Below are positions 8,862 to 20,316 of a stretch of DNA of 64,000 nt, piece after piece. Each line of letters begins with the position of its first letter. The stretch's first letter is position 1. The notes beneath the pieces were generated by a model that saw only the letters and a program-made list of their open reading frames with translations, searched no databases and was not told the origin of the DNA. The stretch covers positions 5,941,001 through 6,005,000 of the forward strand of contig CM076151.1 in assembly GCA_038025085.1 (NCBI GenBank). Reading direction: 5' to 3'. The position numbers and the translations under genes are program-made. This stretch comes from Tetragonia tetragonoides (taxonomy: Eukaryota; Streptophyta; Magnoliopsida; Caryophyllales; Aizoaceae).

Positions 8862-10485
8862 TCACACAAGATGAAGAACTGCCAATGATAATTGATTCAG
8901 GACTAGTTTTTTGGGTTTTTTTTCCTTATTACCCATGAGAAACACTGTACAGATTGACTTTTCCCCCCATCTGCAAAATTCAGAGGGGAGGTTTTAATTA
9001 TAAATGGAATGACTTTAGATCACCTTTGGTTCATTACTACTTGTTTTTCAGTTCTCAGATTTCAGAGGTTCTTAAAGTTCTGCAGCCATTCAGTGTCCAA
9101 TACTCTTTCTTAGTGAGCTTTCTATAAGAACACTGAAAAAAGTAATAATACTAATAACAATAAGGAAAAAAGAGTTAACATTGTTTCCCTATCCCACAAA
9201 CTGAACAGGTGCAGCCTACTCTGCCTTGATCTAAATTCATCAACTTAAGATGTTACATTGTCAATGTATACCGATATCAAGTGTTAGATACGTGTGCTCT
9301 ATGTTGGAATGAAGAGTCCGAGACTCCAAGTAATATAGATGGCAAGTTAAATGAAACGAGATTGAAGAAGGAGAAACTCTGGGCAGTAGTCGATATTTTG
9401 TCTACAACTATCATCAGCAATAGTAGCTCAAAGCCTAATCATATACTCAGTTTAGTACAAGAAGCTTTCTTCTTCTGACATATTCAGACTTGAACTGCAA
9501 TCCATGAAATACTACATTGTCAGCATAGCTTTGAAGTTCTTAGTCGAGCCAAATTTTGCCTGATCCTTGGATATGACTTATCTATCTGATCTAGAATCCA
9601 CAGATTACATTATGACTAATACAGTAATACATCAGACAATGACATTACCTATCTGGACATTGGCTTTCTAAGACGCCTTAATGGATACAGTTATCGTAAA
9701 TCTAGTACTTGGCAAATTATCCAAGCAAAAGTTGCATAAGTAGAAGTTCAGACAAAAACAGAAAATTCAGAAATCCATCTTGCTAATGATCAGATCAACT
9801 ACATCAAGGGTCTAACATGACATGAAACATACTTAACACACCACTCACCAACTATTCTTCTTGACCCAACAACACATATGTGGTTATGAAGGTAAGACAT
9901 GCCAACTTTAAGTCAATCAGACATGGTGACAAGGACTGGGAACAACTGAAGACTGAACCTGGTCATATTTAGAGGTATGTGTCTGTTTCCTGTTGTAAAG
10001 TGTCCAAGCACCATGTAATATCTGGAGGCCTGTTGGTTGGATAATGGTGTTCTAGGTTGGCATCATTATCGAGTTTGAGTGATATTGCATGCCATGATTG
10101 AGCAGACAGTGAAAGCAATTATTCACCTAATTAAATTGAAATGAGCCACACCCCATTTTAGAAGGAAACTCTAAGCAACAGAGGGGCCGGTATCCAGTGA
10201 TGTAGACGGGTTCACATGGCTATGTTGCTACCATTTGCAAGCACTGCAAGTGAAAGAACAGATAGTATTAGGAGCAATGCAATGAATATGGAAGTATGAG
10301 GTGGAGCATTTCCATCAGAAACAACAAGTGGGGTAGGCATAGGAGAATTGAGAACATGTGGTTCAAAAGAGAGAGCAAACAAAGCAAAACCATGTGAGAA
10401 CCTTCATGAGGTGGGTCATACATACTTTGAACATCCATTTCCGATTCTTTTCCTAGAGTCTAAGAAAAAACAGCAACACAAGTAG
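8862..10485. other. Spacer between the two SAUR copies
   Basis: No gene supported. The start is the SAUR 3' flank, with the block ACCCATGAGAAACACTGTA near 8932 that recurs near 10987 after copy 2. From about 9930 the sequence parallels the upstream region of copy 1 (TTAGAGGT.TGTCTGTTT, CATGGCTATGTTG, AGGTGGAGCAT). The tandem unit is about 2.05 kb. Confidence 0.6.
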
Positions 10486-10493
10486 TATAAATA
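10486..10493 (+). promoter_or_regulatory. TATA box of second SAUR copy
   Basis: TATAAATA lies 131 bp before the ATG, in the same conserved context as the TATA at 8431. The core promoter of the broken copy is preserved although the reading frame is not. Confidence 0.65.
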
Positions 10494-10616
10494 GCTACCC
10501 TAAGCCATTCCGAGCTCCATCACAGTTTAAGCTTCTCTCTTGCAAAGCCTTTCAACGATCACTCCTTCTAAGCTCCAAAATCTCGCTCTTTCAAACACGC
10601 AAATCTTTCTTCAACA

Positions 10617-10908
10617 ATGGCCATCCGCTTCCATTCTTTACTCTCTAACGCGAAACAGATTGTCAAGCAACACTCTATTAATGTAAAGAATCAACAAGCA
10701 GTTCCAAAGGGCCACGTCAGTTTATGTAGGAGATCAAGCTGAGAAGAAGAGATATGTAGTGCCACTTTCTTACTTGAGCCACCCTGCATTTCAAGACTTA
10801 TTACATCGCGCTGAAGAAGAGTTTGGCTTTGATCATCCCATGGGTGGTCTCACGATTCCTTGCACTGAAGAGACATTCTTTAAACTAACTTCTGTACTCA
10901 GTTGCTAG
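10617..10908 (+). pseudogene. SAUR pseudogene (2-nt deletion)
   Basis: ATG at 10617 and in-register stop at 10906-10908. The span is 292 nt against 294 in the intact copy. The difference lies in the [11 protein letters not shown] motif: CACGTCAGTTT here against CACGTTCCAGTTT at 8568-8861, a 2-nt deletion that shifts the frame after about 38 codons. Downstream, the [20 protein letters not shown] and [10 protein letters not shown] regions are still conserved at the codon level, which points to a recent lesion. Confidence 0.85.
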
Positions 10909-11166
10909 CAGAACAACAGGAAGAACAACTAACTATATATGACGTCGAACTCTAATTGTTGGGTCTTTTTAGGATCTCCTCAGTACCCATGAGAAACACT
11001 GTATAGATGTACGTTTTCCCCCGTCTGCAACATACAGAGGGGTGGGCTCCAATAGTTAAAATTTAATGAAATCAGAGTTTAGATTACCATTGCCTTCTTT
11101 TCTGTTTCTCAATTCAGAGGATTGGTTGATAACAAATCTGCAGCTATATTTCAGTATCTGATACTC

Positions 11167-11640
11167 TTTTTTTTTTGATAATTAAGCGTTCTCTTTTTAT
11201 TAACTAAACAAACTTCAAGATGAAGATATACAAAGAACGCCAAGGCACACACTCACAAGCATCAAACATCATTCCACCCCCACCTTCTAGGAAAGGTTGG
11301 ATGCAATAATGCAATCATATGCTCGATCGCGGCCAAAGAACGAAACCGAAAAAAGAAAAAAACTACAGGGATTCAGTACATCAATCAAAATTAAAACCAA
11401 GCTATGAAATCACACTCCCTATTTATCCCTTGCTTAGCCAAACTATCAGCCACTCCATTTGCTCCTCTAGCTCTATACTTCACAGACAACTTCGGCCACC
11501 ACTGCTTAGCATGTCTAATGAAATTTAAATCGAATCTTGCGTTCCACGGACCTCTTTCTTGTGAATTACACCAATTGACCGCATTTGCTGAGTCACTAAG
11601 CCAAAGAATGCGAATAATATAAAGAATGGATCGGAAAAAC
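11167..11640 (-). mobile_element. LINE 3' end with RNase H-like domain, minus strand
   Basis: Read on the minus strand, 11620-11400 encodes an RNase H-type domain fragment: RILWLSDSANAVNWCNSQER, later WPKLSVKYRARGANGVADSL, then AKQGI. The R-x-N-x-x-ADxLAKxG end is typical of the RVT_3 RNase H domain of plant LINEs. The plus-strand T-run at 11167-11177 is its poly(A) tail. There is no long ORF and no clear target duplication, so it is a dead, 5'-truncated copy. The right boundary is approximate. Confidence 0.7.
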
Positions 11641-13970
11641 TACAAAAGTTGAACTTGTTTGGCAGCACATTGAAAGAACTCAGCCTCTTGTTATTACAAT
11701 TTTCATTCTTATAAAAATGGCAAAGTTAACTCCAAGTAAGACAACGTCATAAATGAACAACTCTTTTATTGAACTGTGTATACAGTTGACACTATCCACC
11801 ATAACTAAACCTCATTCAAGAATTATTTCCAAGCAACGAATTTCCTTCTCCTGCAAAATAAGGTCCAAGTGAGGTTCTTCACTTCTCTGCTGCAGGCATT
11901 GTACATTATGACACAGTAGTGATCCCCAATCCAGTTATCAATTCTTGCACCAGGGCAAAGATTACAAGTGCGCTGCTTTCTCATAACTCATCCTTTGAAG
12001 CTTCAGTTTCTGTCTTATTAGCATAAGATGTGTAAGCTTTGATGATAGAAACATACACATCAACTCCTTTAAGATATTCCACTTGGTTTAAGTACTGCAC
12101 AAATAAAATACATGACATTTACATCAGCAAGTAGTGTAATTGCATGTAAAGCGTGTCCGATAGTATTCTTAAAGCTAAGAATACATGCATTAAAAGTTAA
12201 AATGCATCCACACGGATAAACAAGGTGGGAGAATAGACACTGCAGCATACCTCATTGTGGTCATGTATTAGGACTGGGGTATTCTCCATGGGGGAAAACC
12301 CTATAGCTGGCAAGCCCCATTGCCTAAAGTAACGAGCATCTGTTGATCCGATGTTGATTTCAGGCTTTGCAAGTTTCCTGCCAGCACTGTGAACAGATTC
12401 TTTTAAAAGGACCCACCACGGGTTCGAACAGTCAGCAGCTGTGAGGACTGGCTTCCCAAATTTGTCAAGGACAGAATTTCTGCTTGAACTGCCACGGTAC
12501 AATTACATTAGTCAAACAGGTGAAGGGAAAAGAACAAGGGCAATATAATTATCAGAGAGAGAGAGAGAGAAGATGCTGAACAGCAAAGTTTGATTTTGGA
12601 AAACACCAGCATTGTCAGTTTGTACATGCGGTAGAAAAGTTACGCCAATCCATTGATATATGGTATTCTAGAATGAAAATTTGCAAAAAGAAATGAAAAC
12701 TAACTCTACAAAAAACTCAGGGTCGCCCACTTCCGCCCTGAGCAAGTTCAATATCTTCAGAATTGTTGCCATTGCTTTGTACAGTACAGGAAATCATAGG
12801 AAGGTGCTAAAACAGTGGATTAAGGTTCTCTTAATCAAGCTTTATATCTGAACTACAAGTTAATGGAAGAAATGAATTTAAGTAGTGCAGAAAACTGATA
12901 AGTCAACTTTTTATGCGGCAAAAATCAAAATAATGTAGGAAGGCAACATATGTGTTCCTATAATGAATCATTCGTACCTCAAAAGTCATGTTGCGGGAAG
13001 CAGGTGCCCACTCTTCTGCAATACGTTTCTCAAGAGACTCTGGATCAGCCGTTGGTGGGACCCGAATGTCCAAACCAACTTCGGCTTCAGAAGGTTGCAA
13101 GTTCATGACAAAACCCTAATTGAATAAGAAGATTTCCATATCATGAATCAAAATTACGGCTATCGCCAATAGATATCATCAATTTTTCCAGTGCCACAAT
13201 CAGAATGAAATGCTGGACCATTATACTTATCCCATCCACCACGACCATCTGAATTTACACCAATTCACTGGAAAACAGACATTGGGTTACTGAGATCTTC
13301 ATGATAACCCTCCCAGTCTATTGTGGGTACAAGCAAAAAGATCCTTAGCATATATAGATCCCACTGTCAGCTTAACTACAAATCCAGCTTCTAGTACCCC
13401 ATCTAAAGTCAGGCCTACTAACTCATTATCTGCTACTTGTTATGTTGTGAACTAAATCTACAACATGATCAACAACAGGAAATTGCAGACCTTTTCATTC
13501 TCATTCAAGTGCTCATATATAAAATGTAACTATGTAACTGAGAAAATCATGACACAGACTTACGGTAGGAGTTTGTGTGCCAGCTTTCAAGAACACCATA
13601 TTTACTGAAACCACCTCTCCCTCAGCTTTCAAGCCAGCCTTTACCATATCAAGTTGTGATGCTCGAAATCTCCTTACACTCTCAATAGTCTTCAACAAAT
13701 TCTCCATTGCACTATTATCATACAATTTCGCCCCATGCCCTGGTGCTCCTCTTGCCTTAATCACCAACCACCATGGTGACCTCTCCGCATTAAACGCCCG
13801 GTACTCGTCTCCAGGTGATGGAAGTCCCTCATCCAGCAAAAAATGCCACATTCATTTTCTCAAACACCTCAGATTTAACCAACATTCCAGCCCCATCACG
13901 CCCTCCAATCTCTTCATCAGGCACAAATGACACATACAAGCTACGAGTACAATCTAATAAATAAGCATTC

Positions 13971-14720
13971 TGGTTGCGATAGGTTATGTTACCGTATTTT
14001 ATGTCACGTTACGTTAGGTTACGTTACTGTAAGTTAGGTTACGGTAGGTTACGTTACCGTAAGTTATGTTACGGTAGGTTACGTTACTGTAGGTTACGTT
14101 ACCGTAAGTTATGTTACGGTAGGTTATGTTCCTGTACGATATGTTATGTTACGGTATATGATCTTTCGGGATGTTTCCTTATGAGGGTAGTGCTCCATGG
14201 GGACTCTGGATAAAGGAGGTTTCCGGTAGTGTTTGTCTTGCTATGCAAGTATGTAATCTCCTAGATAGAATAGGGTACTAGTTCTATTAGGAGTGGGTTT
14301 AGGGTTCTCTTAGCCTATAAATAAGATTTGAGGGCTACATAGAATTAAGGCGGCACTCTAAGATTAAGAGAGTCACTATGTGATTTGAGGTGATCTTGAG
14401 TAGTGAAGGTGAGCCCGTTGGGAGTCACATATGTCTAGGATGAGCCTGTTAGGAGTCGTCTAATGAGAAGACACAATCATTGGGATGATTGTGTGGGTAA
14501 TGTAACACACGATCTTGGGGGATCGTGTGGGAAACACAATGAGTGATACTTGATTGTGTGATTGTACACTAATGGTTGTTAATTGATTAGTGGATTTGTT
14601 TTGACCGTATGGGCGGTCACGTGGTTTTCTCCCAATTTGGGTTTCCACTTTAAATTGTTGTGTGCTTTGTATTTGTTATATTTTGATCTCGTAGTTCGCA
14701 TTGATGGATAAATCCCTACA
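13971..14720 (+). mobile_element. Solo LTR of an LTR retrotransposon, 750 bp, 5-bp TSD
   Basis: Begins TGGTTGCGATAGG, ends AAATCCCTACA (5'-TG...CA-3'), and is flanked by CATTC at 13966-13970 and 14721-14725. The 5-bp target duplication and TG/CA ends are the signature of integrase-mediated LTR insertion; no internal region or second LTR is present, so it arose by LTR-LTR recombination. The U3-like start carries short tandem repeats (see next entry). The 3' half (GTGTGCTTTGTATTTGTTAT..GATCTCGTAGTTCGCATT) resembles the R/U5 end of plant Copia LTRs, an inference from general look. It sits in the aminoacylase pseudogene. Confidence 0.85.
13980..14165. repeat. GTTACGGTA-type tandem repeats inside the LTR
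   Basis: Degenerate repeats of the 15-bp type GGTTACGTTACCGTA / AGTTATGTTACGGTA, arranged as 10-, 15- and 30-bp higher units. The 30-bp compound unit occurs at least twice nearly unchanged (about 14048-14077 and 14093-14122). Many units contain inverted GTTACGGTA/TACCGTAAC pairs, so the stretch could fold or serve as repeated enhancer-like motifs. Confidence 0.85.
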
Positions 14721-14754
14721 CATTCATATAACATAATATGAACTATATAGTATA

Positions 14755-14950
14755 GCTTGACCAGCATATCTATATCTGATCAATCATGTATGAATAGCAG
14801 CCTATGTAACATATTCTTGTTTCTGAGAAAAATTATGAAAGGAAGGAATAACTCAAAACAAAATAAGAAGTATTATACATTGACCAACCTATCTATATCT
14901 ATTCTATCATGTATAAATATCAGCCTATGTAACACATTCTTGTTGGTGGC
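14755..14950. repeat. Approximately 123-bp direct duplication in pseudogene intron
   Basis: GACCAGCATATCTATATCTG..ATCATGTATGAATAGCAGCCTATG (about 14759) recurs diverged at about 14882 as GACCAACCTATCTATATCTA..ATCATGTATAAATATCAGCCTATG. It is a diverged tandem duplication in intron 1 of the aminoacylase pseudogene. Confidence 0.75.
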
Positions 14951-15484
14951 AATAATAAGAACACGCATTTCAATGTTTCTCCATGATTGGGAATTTAGCA
15001 AGTCATGAAGGCAGACCCAAAAAAGAAAAAAGGTGATTAATTTGATTGATGGGCTTACCTGAGATCCTCTGGCATAAATATTGCCATCAGAATTGATGTG
15101 GGCAAGAAAGGGTGGATGAACCGATTTGTGGGTTTCGACTGGAACGACGTCTGTGTGAGAATTGAGGAGCACAGAAGGCAATTTGGGGTCTTTGCCAGGC
15201 CATCTGAGCAAGATTACAGGCTTGTTTTTGACAAATTCGAAGGTCTGAAATTCAAGGGAGAGAGATTTAGCTTGAGAGATTATGAAATCAGCAGCTTCAT
15301 AAGAGTTGGGGTTTGGTTGGGCTGTGTTAATTTGGAGGTATTCTTGGAACCTTGAGATTATTGAAGCTGATGATGATGATGGTTGGTCTTTGGATGCTAT
15401 TGGAGTTGTGAAGAGAAGAGAGAGAAAATAGAGATGGAGGAAGAAGGTGGTAGAGATGTTTTTGCAGGTGACTATTGTTGCCAT

Positions 15485-16295
15485 TGTGATTTTAGTACAT
15501 CACTCACTTCTTCCTTTTTTCGTTTACTTCACTCACTTTGCCTTGCCTTAGGATTGCTCGGTGTTCAAGTTGTTTTGATCTTCAGTTTTTTTTCGCTTGT
15601 CAAAGAGAGAGTGCAAGTTAATGGCAATCAAGACACCCCCGCTACTTCTTGTTAATTAGGTTACTTCCTCACTTATTTCTCGCAATTCAGTTGAGCAATT
15701 AACTTTTTCTCACAATTTGTTCAATTCAGTGTACAAACTACATATTCAGATTACTTGCTGTTGATTAAAAATAAAGGGCATTGCACAGGTGACTTCTAGA
15801 GAAATAATTTGTCAAATAAACAAAATGTTATTATCTTTTACTATAGCTATCTGAACATAGATGTCATTAGTTTTCCTTGAATATCAATAATCAATAGTCT
15901 TCGAAACATAAAACAGAAAATCTGATTATCTCATGCACTGTTGCCATCTAATTACTCCGTATTCCTTCAAGATGTGAAAATGCTTCTACAGGAGTAGCTG
16001 TTATTCGGTCTTTATGCATCCATCACAAATTCCCTGTTAAGCATGAGCACATTTCTGCAAGAAAAAAATAGATCTTCTCTGTCTTTAAAAGCTTGCTAAT
16101 AATTTACAAAATCACCAGAATGATGTGAAATGTTCTCAAAGTAGCTAAGGTAAATTAAATATCTCTCTCTCCTGCAAATCAATACTGATCTGCTATTCGA
16201 TGACATGGCTGAATGGAGTTTCTGGACTGCAGGTAGAGTTCAACATTGCAGGAAACCGAGACCAATTTCAGTTTTCCAGTGGCAGCAGCATTCTC
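15485..16295. other. Spacer between the two aminoacylase copies
   Basis: No gene supported. It should contain the minus-strand promoter of the pseudogene copy (near 15485) and the 3' UTR and terminator region of the intact copy (near 16295). Confidence 0.5.
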
Positions 16296-19200
16296 TTACA
16301 ACTCATCCTTTGAAGCTTTAGCTTGTGTTTGGTCAGTATAAGATGCATAAGTTTTGATGATGGAAGCGTATATGTCTACACCTTTAAGATACTCCGCTTG
16401 GTTTAGGAACTGCAGCAAGTAAAATACATGACAGTTAAAGTGCAAGGAGTTCAATTGCATGTAAAGGAGCTTACAGTATAAAATGAGATCACAAGATCCA
16501 ACATCCCAACAAAATCCACCTTGAATTCGGCAAATGTTGCAGTGCACAATGAAGAGCAAGAGTGGCTGGCTGGCTCCCACTACTTGCATTTATGAATATT
16601 CAAAAGGATTTACTTTAGTAGAACCTGAATTTAGATTCAGATTAACGATACTCGATACAGTGTGATTATAATTCTAGCCCGTTCCATCTTTTAGTTCACC
16701 AGGAAAAATGCCATTTGAAGAGTATAGCCAAATGATATATTATTCCCAAATAAACACTCAAGGTTCCAAGGTATATCAACCACAAAAAAGTGATTCCTTC
16801 AAAACAAAAAAAAAGAAAAAAAGAAAAACAGAAAAAAGTTACTATGATAAAGAGGGAACTAAATTTCGAACAACAAGAAAAAGCTTAGTTTTCTGGAGAT
16901 GACAAATCCAGGATTGCAGTAGAATGAGGTGTGTGTGGAATAGTAGACAGGAACTAATAACCTACATAAGTTGCCATGTAAATAATTCCAGACAGAATTT
17001 AACTTTGACATACACAGATAGATAGAGAACATGTAAATTGGCATATCAAAAATATCAACCATACATGTAATAGGATTGGACTACTGTGTACCTCATTGTG
17101 GTCATGTAATAGGATTGGAGTATTTGCCATGGGAGAGAAGCCTATAGCTGGAAGGCCCCGTCGCCTGAAGTAACGGCAATCTGTTGAGGCAGGGAAGATT
17201 TCTGGCTTTTCTAGTTGTCCACCTGCATTGCAGACAGCTTCTTCCAAAAGAACCCACCACGGGTTCGAGCTGTCAGCAGCTGTAATAACTGGCTTCCCGT
17301 CTAAGCCAAGCACAGGGACCTTCTGCTTAAACTGCCCGTGCTAATTTAATATTAGTCAAACAGCAAAACAAAATGAGAACAGAAATCCTCAATGTCGAGG
17401 GTCAAAAGGAATCATGATGTGTAGATTTGCAAAAATTTCACAAGACAACATGCACTATGAAAGACAACCTAAATGTGTACTTGTGTACGATTATTAATTT
17501 GATTATCATGTAACTCAATAAAAAGACCCCTCAAAAAAATAAAAGTATAGAAAAAATGTAAACCAATAATGCAAATACCTACCATAAATGTCATGTTGCG
17601 AGAAGCAGGTGCCCATTCCTCAGAAATACGACTTTCAATTGACTCTTGGTCAGCTGTTGGTGGTACCCGGATATCAAATCCTGCTTCAGCTTCAGAAGGT
17701 TGCAAATTCATGACAAACCCCTGTGGACGACCAGACAAACTCGAAATTAGGATACAAACTTAGACAATGTCATTATCATCCAACTACCCAGTGGTACAGC
17801 AATTAGTCAGCCATTAAAGAACTACAATCAATGGAAACAAACACTGGGTTAAGGAATCTTCAATAAGTAGATAGAAAAGCAGCTAACCCTTCCCATTATG
17901 TCCCTCCTCTAGGCCCCAAATAACTAAAAAGACAAAATGCAGATTCAGTGTGCAATTTGGTGTGTATCACTAAGAAACTTTCACGTCTATTTCAGCATGA
18001 ATGACCAAATTTTTCATTTGCGGATAGTACCATAAGCCATTAGTTCCAAACATATAACACAAGTACGTTCGACTCCATTGTCAGATAAAAGACAATCCCA
18101 CCTCTTCCAGTACTCCATCTAAAGTAGGGTCTACAATTGTTGTGTACAAAACTAGAACGTGATCAATGACTTGAAGATGCAGAACACCATATCCACATTT
18201 GAAGTTGTTTATAATAATCCTATATTTAAGGTAAGTAGGAAATTGAACACCTAAGACTTACAGTAGGAGTTTGTGTGCCAGCTTTAAGAAACGCCATATT
18301 TACTGAAACGACCTCTCCCTCAGCTTTCAAGCCAGCCTTCACCATATCAAATTGTGACGCTCGGAATCTCCTAATACTCTCAATACTCTTCAATAAGTTC
18401 TCCATAGCAGTGTTGTCATACAACTTTGCTCCATGCCCAGGTTGCCCAGTAGCCTTGATCACCAACCACATGGGTGACCTCTCTGCATAAAATGCCCGAT
18501 ACTTCTCCCCTGGTGATGCCAACCCCTCATCCAACATAAAGGCCACATTCATTTTTACAAACACGTCAGACTCGGCCAAAATCTCAGCCCCATCATGCCC
18601 TCCAATCTCTTCATCTGGTACAAATGACAAATATATGGTACGAGTGGGCTCAAACCCAGAATCTTTCAGCTTCCGAATAGCTTCTAAGTATTGCAAACCC
18701 ACACATTTCATATCCTGCACATATTGCGTATATAATTATCATCACCTATCATAATCACATGAACATACACAATCATCACATGGATAACAGGATGTATCAC
18801 AAATTCATCTGGGTGCTATACAAAGAACGAATGTCTAAGACTTGTCCACCATTAAGAATACTTGAATAGAAGGTCATAAAATTTCCACGAATAGAAAATA
18901 TGATCAGAAGGCAACAATTTGTATACCTTGCCTTGCTTCTCAAATTCTCAACACAGCTTCATAAGAACCCATAGATTATTGGATGTAAAAATGTAAATTT
19001 GGATTCAACTCTGCTTTAGCAGATGTGTCTCCTTCCAAAAGATAGAACTTCCTATATGTATACTCTTTTCGATTCTTCACAGAAAATCATGATTCTTATC
19101 CACGAGTTAATTCCCAGAGACCCAGACCCTACTCTACAACTAACTACTTTAAGCTACAATAAATCTTGACATTCTAGTATTAAAATCCTTAACTGTTTCA

Positions 19201-20316
19201 GCAAACAAAGTAAAAAGTCAAAGATTTAAGACTCCACAAGCCACAACCTTTCAGCATATACAAAGCACATCCCCACAGAACCCATGCTATGCATTCACTA
19301 CTTCAAGCTACAATACATCTTTACCTTCATATTTTAGTGTTACCATCCACAGTCATTTCACAAGAAAGAAAAACATCAGAGATTTTAGACCCCACAGTCT
19401 CTTCAACATATACATGGTATACCCCATATAACCCATCAATTCAAGCTATCCATTCACTACTTCTGGCAAAAATCCAACTTCATACTCTAGTGTTACCATC
19501 CTCAATCCCTTCACAAGAAAGAAAAAGGCAAAGATTGTAGACCTAACAATCTTTCAACACATACAAAGTATATCCCCATATAACCCAAAAATTAAAGCAA
19601 TTCATTCACTACTTCAATCTACAATACATCTTCACATTTCAGTGTTATTCCAGTGTTACCTTCTTCAATCATTTCACAAGAAAGAAGAAAGTCAAACATT
19701 TTAAACCCCACAATCTTTCAACACATACAAAGTATATCCCCATATAAGTTATAACCCACAAATTCAAGCTATCCATTTACATCTTTATGACATTCATTGA
19801 TCAATTAGTAATCAAATTTATTCCTATACCCTACAATCCCACAGAACATAAGAATAATAATAATAATAAATAAATAAAAGTGAACTTGATTGAAGTGCTT
19901 ACCTGAGAGCCTCTGGCAAAGATATTGCCATCAGAATCGATGTGGGCATCAAAAGGAGGGTAAGTCCACTTCTGGGTCTCAACTGGAACAACATCAGTGT
20001 GAGAATTCAGAAGAACAGAAGGCAAATTAGGGTCTTTGCCAGCCCATTTGAGCAAGATTAAAGGCTTGTTTTTGACAAATTCAATAGTCTGTGATTCAAG
20101 GGACAATGATTTAGCTTGAGATAGGATAAAATCAGTGGCTTCATAGTAGTTTGGATTTGGCTGGGCTGTGTTAATTCTTAGGTATTGTTGGAATCTTGAG
20201 ATGATTGAAGAAGATGATGACGATAGTGATGATGGGTCTTTGGCTGCTATGAAAGTAATGAAGAGAAGAGAGAGAAAATAGAGATGAAAGTGGGTTTTGC
20301 AGGTTATTGTAGCCAT
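16296..20316 (-). CDS. Aminoacylase-1 (N-acyl-L-amino-acid amidohydrolase), ER-retained
   Basis: Five exons: 19903-20316, 18262-18714, 17583-17720, 17092-17331, 16296-16409, all with GT-AG borders and consistent phase, giving 452 aa. A peptidase M20 zinc enzyme that cleaves N-acyl amino acids to the amino acid and carboxylate. Zinc ligands by comparison with human ACY1: H106 (SHTDVV), D139 (DMK), E174 (PDEEIGG), E201 (MLDEG) and an H at 411-413 (LLHDHNE); E173 is the expected base. The spacings E174-E201 (27 residues) match the human enzyme. Residues 1-25 are a hydrophobic signal peptide (LYFLSLLFITFIAA) and the protein ends in KDEL, so ER-lumen residence is predicted. Length is typical. The tandem copy at 11981-15484 is dead. 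Intron 1 holds a minisatellite. Confidence 0.93.
19130..19790. repeat. Intronic minisatellite, unit about 155 bp, about four copies
   Basis: Diverged tandem units in intron 1 of the intact aminoacylase. Landmarks per unit are CATTCACTACTTCAAGCTAC, AGTGTTACCATCC, TTTCACAAGAAAGAAA and CAACACATACAAAGTATATC. CATTCACTA starts at 19292, 19451 and 19603, a spacing of 159 and 152; a more diverged unit starts near 19135. Confidence 0.8.

Larger units (their letters stand above)
11981..15484 (-). pseudogene. Aminoacylase-1 (M20 peptidase) pseudogene, proximal copy
   Basis: The exon plan matches the intact copy at 16296-20316: exon 1 15059-15484, exon 2 remnant about 13562-13950, exon 3 12978-13115, exon 4 12251-12488, exon 5 11981-12094. 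The signal peptide, HTDVV zinc motif and C-terminal KDEL codons remain. Lesions: (1) the first roughly 25-30 codons of exon 2, beginning with the zinc-bridging Asp of DMK, cannot be found; (2) a +1 shift at GTGGCATTTTTTGCTGG near 13845; (3) exon 4 is 238 nt instead of 240, a 2-nt loss just after FKQK that brings an early stop; (4) a solo LTR (13971-14720) lies directly beside the broken exon 2. In exon 1, THKSVHPPFLAHI replaces the more family-like TQKWTYPPFDAHI. An active enzyme is very unlikely. Confidence 0.85.

Noticed and set aside
14460..14520. Palindromic ACACAATCATTGGGATGATTGTG and ACACGATCTTGGGGGATCGTGT as operators or terminators
   Set aside because: They lie within the solo LTR and are most simply LTR-internal inverted repeats; no neighbouring gene would use them.
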